A DNA stretch of 64,000 nucleotides from Komagataeibacter swingsii. GTDB taxonomy: Bacteria; Pseudomonadota; Alphaproteobacteria; Acetobacterales; Acetobacteraceae. Shown here piece after piece: positions 57,816-64,000 of this stretch. Position 1 is the first letter of the stretch, and every line of letters begins with the position of its first letter. The translations under genes and the position numbers were made by a program. The DNA is taken from positions 1 through 64,000 of the forward strand of contig NZ_NKUB01000006.1 of NCBI RefSeq assembly GCF_003207895.1. The letters are read 5' to 3'. The notes below the pieces were generated by a model. That model made no database searches. It was not told the origin of the DNA and saw nothing but the letters and a program-made list of their open reading frames with translations.

Positions 57816-59059
57816 GGCTGGTTGCTCCATTCGCCCTGTCTCATCAGGGGTTCGCGGGTGCCGTCATGGTTGATGGCGTCCACATCGATCTTGCTGGACC
57901 CGATCATCCAGTCAATATGGATAAAGCTGGTATTGGCCCCCTGCTGCGCCAGGTGGGCTTCGGTCAGGTTGTCGGTATCCAGCATGCACTTGGCATAGGA
58001 CTGGCCAAGGGCGATGTGGCTGGCCGCATTTTCATCAAACAGCGTGTTGCGGAACAGGATGCCGCTTTCGGAAATGGGGGATGACGCGGGCACCAGCGCC
58101 ACTTCGCCCAGCCTGCGCGCGCCGTCATCGGTATCCAGTATGCGTTCAAGCACATCCTGCCCGGTGCGGGCATGGGCTTCGACAATGCGGCCGTCCTCGA
58201 ACCGTACGGCGATATCGTCAATCAGCGTGCCCTGGTGGAACAGCGGCTTGGTCGCGCGCACCGTCCCGCTGACCCTGCGGGCGTGGGGGGTGGTGAACAC
58301 TTCCTCGGTCGGGATGTTGGGATTGCATATGATGCCGTTGCCCGCGGGTTCCGCGCCCCCGGCCCATGCATGGCCATCGGCCAGCCCCACGGTCAGGTCC
58401 GTGTCCGGCCCGCTGAAATGCAGGGCCGCGAAACGCCGGTCGTTCAGCCATGCCGCGCGCTTGTGCAGGTGGGCGTTATGGGCTTTCCATTCGGCCACCG
58501 GGTCATCCACCGTAACGCGGGACGCCTGGAAAATCGCATCCCACAACCGGCTGACCGCCGCATCCACCGACAGGTCGGGAAAGACCTGCTGCGCCCATGC
58601 GGGCGTGGCGAAGGCCACGATGTTCCAGTTGATGGCGAAACGGGTGATCAGTTCCATGGCCGGACGCCCCGCGCGCGACGCGGCACGGCCCACGCGGGAG
58701 ACGCGCTCGGCGTTTTCATTGGCCAGCAGCACGGGGTTGGCCCCGGTGATCGCCATGCGTGCCGCCCCCTTGCGGTAGGCATTGGCCATGCCGTCGTGCA
58801 GCCAGTCGGCGGCGGTGTCCAGCGTATCATCGGCGGCGTGGTGGAAGCGGGCAAGGGTCGCCACGTCATCGGCATAGAACGGCGTCACCAGCGATGCCCC
58901 GGCCCTGTAGGCATGTTCGGTTATGCGGCGGACCAGCGGCACGGCATCCAGCGGTGCCGTGATCAGAAGCTGCTGCCCATGCGCGATATTGACGCCAACC
59001 CGGACGGCGACTTCAGCCAGGCGGTCCAGAAGATGTTCATGCTGGGGGGAAAGAACCAT
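57812..59059 (-). CDS. M29-family aminopeptidase
   Basis: The 415-residue metallopeptidase matches aminopeptidase T/AmpS. The metal-binding segments are GIICNPNIPTEEVFTTPHAR (Glu ligand), LFDENAASHIALGQSYAKCM (Glu/His region) and NTSFIHIDWMIGSSKIDVDA (His and Asp ligands). It removes N-terminal residues from peptides in the cytoplasm and is usually dimeric with two metals. The ATG at 59059 gives the family-standard start, VLSPQHEHLLDRLAEVAVRV. The next gene on the same strand starts inside its stop codon. Confidence 0.92.
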   Translation of the reverse strand: MVLSPQHEHLLDRLAEVAVRVGVNIAHGQQLLITAPLDAVPLVRRITEHAYRAGASLVTPFYADDVATLARFHHAADDTLDTAADWLHDGMANAYRKGAARMAITGANPVLLANENAERVSRVGRAASRAGRPAMELITRFAINWNIVAFATPAWAQQVFPDLSVDAAVSRLWDAIFQASRVTVDDPVAEWKAHNAHLHKRAAWLNDRRFAALHFSGPDTDLTVGLADGHAWAGGAEPAGNGIICNPNIPTEEVFTTPHARRVSGTVRATKPLFHQGTLIDDIAVRFEDGRIVEAHARTGQDVLERILDTDDGARRLGEVALVPASSPISESGILFRNTLFDENAASHIALGQSYAKCMLDTDNLTEAHLAQQGANTSFIHIDWMIGSSKIDVDAINHDGTREPLMRQGEWSNQP

Positions 59060-59186
59060 GCGTCATCATATCCTGTTAATGTTGGCCGGTGCGCCGCCTG
59101 CATGCGACAGGGCGCAGGCACGATAGACGACACACCCCATTCACGTAAGATGGTAACTGCCGCGGCAGGGGGAAGGCATGGGTTCA

Positions 59187-59525
59187 ATGAAACAGGCGTT
59201 ACCGGGTTCCCGCCCATTATGTGCGTTATCCGCCGCGCGCGCGGCGCCGCAGCGCGTCCTGTGCGATGGCCGCGCGCTGGTGGTGTGGATGGTGGAGGAC
59301 GACCGCCCCGCCGTGCTGGATGACCGCTGCCCCCACGGCAATGCCCGGCTTTCCGCCGGTTACGTGCTGTATGGCCGCATTGTCTGCCCGCTGCATATGT
59401 GGACCTTTGGCCCCGATGGGCGCGCACAGGCCCCCGGTGGCCGGATGGAGGCGGCGGGACCGATGCCGCGATCATACGAATGCTGGGTCAGCGGGGATCA
59501 GGTCTGGGCGCGGATCGTGGCGTAG
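59187..59525 (+). CDS. Small Rieske [2Fe-2S] protein
   Basis: The 112-residue protein has the Rieske cluster motifs DRCPHGNARLSAG (Cys48, His50) and IVCPLHMW (Cys67, His70), with a short linker between. It resembles the ferredoxin component of dioxygenases or nitrite-reductase small subunits. It has no signal peptide or membrane anchor, so it is probably a cytoplasmic electron carrier. The ATG at 59187 is better spaced from GGGGGAAGG than the one at 59178. Its 3' end overlaps the convergent DUF4186 gene by 38 bp. No partner oxygenase is nearby. Confidence 0.87.
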   Translation: MKQALPGSRPLCALSAARAAPQRVLCDGRALVVWMVEDDRPAVLDDRCPHGNARLSAGYVLYGRIVCPLHMWTFGPDGRAQAPGGRMEAAGPMPRSYECWVSGDQVWARIVA

Positions 59526-60009
59526 GGGTCGCCGCATCGCGGCTGATCCATTCCTGTATGACCGACAGGATATAGGCCTGCTGCTGCGTATCCAGTGGCT
59601 GGCCCGCGGGCATGGCGTGCCATTTGGCGACACAGCCCCGGCAGCAGGTGCCGGTGGCATGCTGGGCAATGAAGACCGGGTGCCCCCGCCACGGGGTCTG
59701 GCGGCCGTCCCTGTCCGGATGGGCGGGCGCGAGTCGGGTGGCGATGAAGTCCGCCGCGTGCGCCATGACTTCCGGCAGGCCCCGCGTCGCCAGGTAATCG
59801 CGTTCCTTCGCCCCAAGGTGGAAACGCGCGCGAAAGCGCGAATAGGCCAGCCGGTCCCACAGTTCCCGTGGCGCGGCGGGCAGGGATTGCAGGTCTGGCG
59901 TGGCCGGGCGGGGACTTTGCGGCGGGGCGGGGGACGGTGGCGCGGCGGCCGCGAACAGGTCGGGCTGTCGTGCCTGCGTGCTGTCCCGGCCTGCCCGCCT
60001 GCGTGTCAT
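59488..60009 (-). CDS. DUF4186 domain protein
   Basis: The 173-residue protein has a Pro/Ala-rich N-terminal extension (about 50 residues) followed by the DUF4186 core: LAYSRFRARFHLGAKERDYL, DGRQTPWRGHPVFIAQHATG, and the Cys-rich TCCRGCVAKWHAMPAGQPLD, which may bind a metal. The function is unknown. It overlaps the convergent Rieske gene by 38 bp at the 3' ends and lies 11 bp before tyrS in transcription order, on the same strand. Confidence 0.88.
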   Translation of the reverse strand: MTRRRAGRDSTQARQPDLFAAAAPPSPAPPQSPRPATPDLQSLPAAPRELWDRLAYSRFRARFHLGAKERDYLATRGLPEVMAHAADFIATRLAPAHPDRDGRQTPWRGHPVFIAQHATGTCCRGCVAKWHAMPAGQPLDTQQQAYILSVIQEWISRDAATPTPRSAPRPDPR

Positions 60010-60020
60010 GGCCGTGGCCT

Positions 60021-61268
60021 TCAGGCCGGCTGGACCAGGATATGGCGCTTGCGGCCCGATGACAGCTTGAGCGAGCCGTCGATCAGGTCACTGTCGGACA
60101 CGACCTGCGCTTCATCCCTGACCACCACGTCATTCACCCGCGCCCCACCGCCACGGATCAGGCGACGGGCCTCGCCGTTGCTGGCGGCAAAACCGGCTTC
60201 CACAAACAGGCGGAAAGCGGGTACGCCCTCGCTCAGCAGGGCTGCGGGCAGGTGGATGGTGGGCAGGGCGCTTGCGGTCACGGCCCCTTCCTCAAACGTG
60301 CGGCGCGCGGCCTCGGCCGCTTCCTGCGCTGCGGCGCGGCCGTGGCACAGGGCCGTGGCCTCGGTGGCGAGGACTTTTTTCGCTTCGTTGATTTCAGCAC
60401 CGCCAAGGGCGGCCAGACGGTCGCATTCCGCGATCGGCAGGTCCGTGAACAGCTTGAGGAAGCGACCGACATCCGCATCCTCCACATTGCGCCAGAACTG
60501 CCAGTAGTCGAATACCGGCAGGCGTGCAGCCGACAGCCAGACCGCGCCCTGCGCCGTCTTGCCCATCTTTGCGCCGGAACTTGTGGTCAGCAGCGGCGTT
60601 GTCAGGCCGAATACCTGCGCGCCATTCATCCGGCGCACCAGGTCGATGCCCGATACGATGTTGCCCCACTGGTCCGATCCCCCCATCTGAAGGGTCACGC
60701 CATGACGGCTGTTGAGTTCACGGAAATCGTAGGACTGGAGGATGGAGTAATTGAACTCCAGGAACGTCAGGCCCTGCTCACGCTCCAGCCGCGAGCGGAC
60801 CGAGTCGAAGGACAGCATGCGGTTGACGGAAAAATGGATGCCCACATCACGCAGCAGGTCGATATAGGACAGCCGGTCCAGCCAGTCGGCATTGTTGGCC
60901 AGCAACGGGTCGTTTGGTCCCGTGCCCAGCGGCAGGAACTGCCGCAGGCAGGCTTCCACCCCGCGCATGTTGGTGGCGATGGTGTCCACCGTCATGAGCT
61001 TGCGCGCTTCCTCGCGGAAGGACGGATCACCGATCTTCGCCGTGCCGCCGCCCACCAGCGCCACCGGGCGGTGGCCATGGCGGTGCATCAGGCGCAGCAT
61101 CATGATCTGGATCAGGCTGCCCACGTGCAGGCTGTCCGCCGTGGGGTCGAACCCGATATAGCCCCCCACCGGACCGGCCAGCATGGCCGCATCAAGCGCG
61201 TCCATGTCGGTGCACTGGAAAATGAAGCCGCGTGCTTCGGCTTCCCGGAGGAATTCACTCTTGGGCAT
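60021..61268 (-). CDS. tyrS: Tyrosyl-tRNA synthetase
   Basis: The 415-residue class I synthetase activates tyrosine. The HIGH-like motif is [20 protein letters not shown], the KMSKS-like loop [19 protein letters not shown], the tyrosine pocket [17 protein letters not shown] and [21 protein letters not shown]-terminal S4 RNA-binding domain ends the protein ([19 protein letters not shown]). The ATG at 61268 ([21 protein letters not shown]) gives the usual start; in-frame ATGs at 61334 and 61340 would add about 24 non-conserved residues. Confidence 0.96.
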   Translation of the reverse strand: MPKSEFLREAEARGFIFQCTDMDALDAAMLAGPVGGYIGFDPTADSLHVGSLIQIMMLRLMHRHGHRPVALVGGGTAKIGDPSFREEARKLMTVDTIATNMRGVEACLRQFLPLGTGPNDPLLANNADWLDRLSYIDLLRDVGIHFSVNRMLSFDSVRSRLEREQGLTFLEFNYSILQSYDFRELNSRHGVTLQMGGSDQWGNIVSGIDLVRRMNGAQVFGLTTPLLTTSSGAKMGKTAQGAVWLSAARLPVFDYWQFWRNVEDADVGRFLKLFTDLPIAECDRLAALGGAEINEAKKVLATEATALCHGRAAAQEAAEAARRTFEEGAVTASALPTIHLPAALLSEGVPAFRLFVEAGFAASNGEARRLIRGGGARVNDVVVRDEAQVVSDSDLIDGSLKLSSGRKRHILVQPA

Positions 61269-61386
61269 GATCTGTTCCGCGCTGTGATAGGCATCGCTGG
61301 CCGGGCCGCCCCGGCGCGGACCAGCCTCTAGCATGTTCACGGCCCATCATGGAACAGCCCGGCCCGGGCGGGGGGGGGTATGGGCG

Positions 61387-62052
61387 TCAGTCGGCGGCCA
61401 GCGCCAGCGCCTTGCGGTTCATGACCGTGCTGACGTGGTCTTCCAGCGCCTCGGCCACCTGGTCGGCATGGTTGGCGAAGACGTGGTCGGCGCCCTTGAA
61501 TATGCGGTAGTCCACGGTCACGCCCTTCTGGGTGTTCAGCTTGTCCACCAGCTTGCGCACGGCGGGTTCGGGCACGAGTTCGTCGTTTTCCCCCGCGATC
61601 ATAAGGCCGCCGCACGGGCACGGCGCAAGGAAGCCGAAATCATAGTGGTTGGCGGGCGGCGCGACACTGATCCAGCCGGTGATTTCCGGGCGGCGCATGA
61701 GCAGCTGCATGCCCACGAACGCACCGAACGAATACCCCGCGATCCACAGGCCGCTGGCGTTCGGGTTGACCATCTGCATCCAGTCAAGGGCTGCGGCAGC
61801 ATCCGAAATTTCGCCAATGCCCCCGTCATAGCGCCCCTGCGAGCGGCCAACCCCGCGCGAATTGTAGCGCATGACCGAGAAACCCATTTTCTCGAACGCG
61901 CGGTACATCGCATAGGTGATGCGGTTGTTCATGGTCCCGCCATGCAGCGGATGGGGATGAAGCACCAGCGCAAGCGGCGCGTTGGGCGCGCTTGAATGAT
62001 GGTATCGACCTTCCAGGCGGCCATCAGGGCCGGCAAACATGACCTCAGGCAT
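61387..62052 (-). CDS. Alpha/beta hydrolase (dienelactone/CocE-like small family)
   Basis: The 221-residue protein has the alpha/beta hydrolase fold. The nucleophile elbow is GLWIAGYSFGAFVGMQLLMR (GYSFG), the catalytic Asp probably lies in MIAGENDELVPEPAVRKLVD, and the His in FKGADHVFANHADQVAEALE. The oxyanion region is LALVLHPHPLHGGTMNNRIT, and SRGVGRSQGRYDGG matches the YtfB-like group of short hydrolases. It is soluble; the substrate is unknown. The gene is monocistronic. Confidence 0.9.
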   Translation of the reverse strand: MPEVMFAGPDGRLEGRYHHSSAPNAPLALVLHPHPLHGGTMNNRITYAMYRAFEKMGFSVMRYNSRGVGRSQGRYDGGIGEISDAAAALDWMQMVNPNASGLWIAGYSFGAFVGMQLLMRRPEITGWISVAPPANHYDFGFLAPCPCGGLMIAGENDELVPEPAVRKLVDKLNTQKGVTVDYRIFKGADHVFANHADQVAEALEDHVSTVMNRKALALAAD

Positions 62053-62628
62053 AGGTATCCCGCATTTGCATTTCCCCGCGCATTCCAGGCATTGCAGCGG
62101 GAAAGGTTGCTGTTACAGCCTGCCCGACCGGCGATGCCCCGTCAGGTCGGCAGGCAGAGAAAAATGCTGTCCTTCGGTGTCATCCATGCCGGAAGCAGGA
62201 ATACGCCGTGTATTCAACCGGTGGTGGCGGCACGAAAGACAGAATTGATCCGGTCTGGTCAGCCAGGCCGAAAGTATACCAACCCGCCAGATAATGGGCC
62301 TGTTGCCTACCGGACATAAAGTGCGTCTTTGGCAGGCGTGCCCTGCGCGGGGGGCAGATATGGTAATGCGTCGTAATCCATCCGGCGGGGGAAAGGTTTT
62401 TTCCGTCTCGGGCCGGATGTGTCGTGTCGGTTCGCTCTCCTTGCCATGGCCCGGATGACGGGCGGGCGACATTGAGGCAGCGGTATGGAAAAGGTGCGGA
62501 CACCCACCATAACACGTTGCAATAAATATTATGTTGCGCTGCCTTATAGCGGTGTGGATTCACAAAATGCCAGATAAATCGTAATCCACCTCGCAAAACG
62601 ACGTGGCGTAACCATATGGCTGGACAGC
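62053..62628. other. Promoter region upstream of the cysteine desulfurase operon
   Basis: About 575 bp with no convincing gene (the longest minus-strand frame has poor codon use). Close to the operon start, GTGGATT (62554-62560) and AATCCAC (62583-62589) form an inverted repeat 22 bp apart, within an AT-richer segment (AATAAATATTATGTTGCG at 62521). It may be a regulatory site for sulfur or iron-sulfur gene control; this is inferred. Confidence 0.45.
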
Positions 62629-63765
62629 ATGAACACCCGACGCGACAGTTTTACCTACCTTGACGCCAACGCGTCCGAACCGCTCCGGGCCGAGGCGCTG
62701 GCGGCCATGGTTTCGGCGGCTGGCGTGGTGGGCAATCCGTCATCCGTCCACCGCGCGGGACGCGCCGCGCGCGCCGTGCTGGAAACCGCGCGGGAGGATC
62801 TGGCCACCCTGTTTGGCGTGTCGGCTGAAAACTGTGTCCTGACATCGGGCGGGACGGAGGCGAACGTGCTGGCCATTACCGGGCAGGCACGGGGCCGGCG
62901 CGTGCTGGCGGGGGCTACCGAACACGATGCCGTGCGTGGTGCGGCACAGGGGCAGGTGGTGCCTGTCCGCCCCGATGGCGTGCTGGACCATGGGGCGCTG
63001 GAACGCATGCTGGCGGCCGGTGGGGGCACGCCCGCGCTGGTCTGTGTCATGCTGGCCAATAACGAAACCGGCGTCATCAACCCTGTGCGGGACATCGTGG
63101 CGCTGTGCCATGCCCATGGCGCGCTGGTGCATGTGGACGCGGTGCAGGCGGCGGGCCGCATTCCCTTCACCATAGGGGAACTGGGCGCGGACAGCGTTGC
63201 GATCTCGGGCCATAAATTCGGCGGCCCGAAGGGGGCGGGCGCATTGCTGCTGGCGGGCGCGCGCTTCCATGCCATCACCCCGCTTCTGGCCGGGGGCGGG
63301 CAGGAACAGGGACGGCGCGGCGGAACCCCGGCGCTGCCAGCCATCGCGGGCATGGCCGCGGCCGCCACGGTGGCGGTGGCAGGCATGGCGCAGCAGGCCG
63401 ACAGGCTTGGCGCATGGCGTGACCGGATCGAGGCGGCGGCGGTGGCCGCCGGCGCGCGGGTGTGCGGTGGCACGGCCCCGCGTCTGGCGAATACGACCAG
63501 CCTCGTGCTGCCCGGGCGGCGGGCGCAGACGCAATTGATCGCGCTGGACATGGCGGGATACTGCGTCTCGGCCGGGTCGGCATGTTCATCGGGCAAGGTC
63601 ACGCGCTCGCACGTGCTGGACGCCATGGGGTTCGGGGATGACGCGGGCTGCGCCATCCGCGTGTCCCTGCCATGGTCGGTGACGCAGGCGCAGGTGGATG
63701 GCTTCATTGCGGCCTATACCGCCATGGCCGGGCGGTTGCCCGCATTGCAGGCGGGGGCGGCATGA
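62629..63765 (+). CDS. Cysteine desulfurase, NifS/IscS-like
   Basis: The 378-residue PLP enzyme removes sulfur from cysteine for iron-sulfur clusters or tRNA thiolation. The PLP lysine is in [20 protein letters not shown], the active-site Cys loop in [20 protein letters not shown], and the start is [20 protein letters not shown]. The YLDxNA pattern fits group I (NifS/IscS) enzymes. Its stop overlaps the start of a second, distinct desulfurase gene (ATGA). No iscR or iscU is in this window; they could follow beyond the end. Confidence 0.92.
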   Translation: MNTRRDSFTYLDANASEPLRAEALAAMVSAAGVVGNPSSVHRAGRAARAVLETAREDLATLFGVSAENCVLTSGGTEANVLAITGQARGRRVLAGATEHDAVRGAAQGQVVPVRPDGVLDHGALERMLAAGGGTPALVCVMLANNETGVINPVRDIVALCHAHGALVHVDAVQAAGRIPFTIGELGADSVAISGHKFGGPKGAGALLLAGARFHAITPLLAGGGQEQGRRGGTPALPAIAGMAAAATVAVAGMAQQADRLGAWRDRIEAAAVAAGARVCGGTAPRLANTTSLVLPGRRAQTQLIALDMAGYCVSAGSACSSGKVTRSHVLDAMGFGDDAGCAIRVSLPWSVTQAQVDGFIAAYTAMAGRLPALQAGAA

Positions 63766-64000
63766 ACGCGCTTTCCGACCTGATCTACCTTGACTATCAG
63801 GCCACCACGCCGTGCGATCCGCGCGTGGTGGCGGAGATGATGCCATGGTTTACCGAAAGCTTCGCCAATCCCCACAGCCTTGACCACGCGGCGGGGCGTG
63901 CAGCCCATGACGCGGTGGAGCAGGCCCGTGCCGAAGTGGCCGCGATACTGGGGGCGGAGGCGCGCGAAATCGTGCTGACATCCGGCGCGACGGAGGCCAA
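63762..64000 (+). CDS. Second cysteine desulfurase, 3' end beyond window
   Basis: The ATG at 63762 overlaps the stop of the previous gene. The partial product reads [20 protein letters not shown], then [20 protein letters not shown] and [13 protein letters not shown], which is the N-terminal third of an IscS/NifS-type cysteine desulfurase. It is clearly different in sequence from the first desulfurase, so this is an ancient tandem pair and not a recent duplication. The catalytic Lys and Cys would lie past position 64000. Confidence 0.9.
   Translation, partial: MNALSDLIYLDYQATTPCDPRVVAEMMPWFTESFANPHSLDHAAGRAAHDAVEQARAEVAAILGAEAREIVLTSGATEA

Noticed and set aside
1-64000. CRISPR array or prophage
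   Set aside because: I saw no regularly spaced direct repeats, cas genes, or phage structural or integrase genes.

Overview
The window looks like chromosomal DNA of an acetic acid bacterium (Acetobacteraceae, most like Komagataeibacter or Gluconacetobacter). Reasons: GC-rich genes with alphaproteobacterial gene orders (DUF3576-leuS-lptE-holA, rsmB-rpe-heparinase II/III), many envelope glycosyltransferases, OprB and OprO/P porins, and an RND pump behind a TetR regulator. The genus is inferred from content; no marker gene such as 16S rRNA is present.

Layout. 1-4000 is an accessory scar: an IS66-type TnpA fragment, the C-terminal end of a DUF3363 relaxase, a PIN (DUF4411)/HTH-ImmA pair, an XRE regulator facing a DUF2285 protein, and a traG fragment fused out of frame to a trbE fragment. 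Together these look like a collapsed trb-type integrative conjugative element. 4000-12000 holds a small membrane protein, inverted-repeat elements, a TetR-controlled tripartite RND pump and arfB. 12100-20300 has three small unknown genes, a minus-strand glycosyltransferase operon, a LuxR solo, and a lower-GC plus-strand operon of a GtrB-like transferase, a PIG-V-like membrane transferase and an unlisted 52-residue membrane protein. 20300-30100 has an orphan adenine methyltransferase, manC, a phosphate-starvation pair (pstS and an OprO/P porin, each with Pho boxes and each followed by a hairpin terminator), and a GGDEF-EAL protein. 30200-34100 has a flavin oxidoreductase/ATP-grasp pair, a very AT-rich gap, and a tRNA-Arg(CCT) interrupted by a 226-nt group I intron. 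34100-64000 is mostly core: holA-lptE-leuS-DUF3576, a GH3-like protein without its nucleophile, OprB, an MFS carrier, hemW-nucleoside hydrolase-DUF1489-lytic transglycosylase, kup, yggS, rsmB-rpe-heparinase-GT4, an M29 peptidase, tyrS, and two tandem cysteine desulfurases (the last cut by the window end).

Two things stand out. First, the tRNA-Arg(CCU) group I intron closely resembles the Azoarcus tRNA-Ile type in its conserved core. Second, a dispersed repeat of about 85-95 bp occurs eight times, in both orientations. It has a long outer stem closing two hairpins (a GAAGC-U/A hairpin and a GCCGCC-U/A hairpin). Every copy sits downstream of the 3' end of a gene, and in two cases the repeat's own edge supplies the stop codon.
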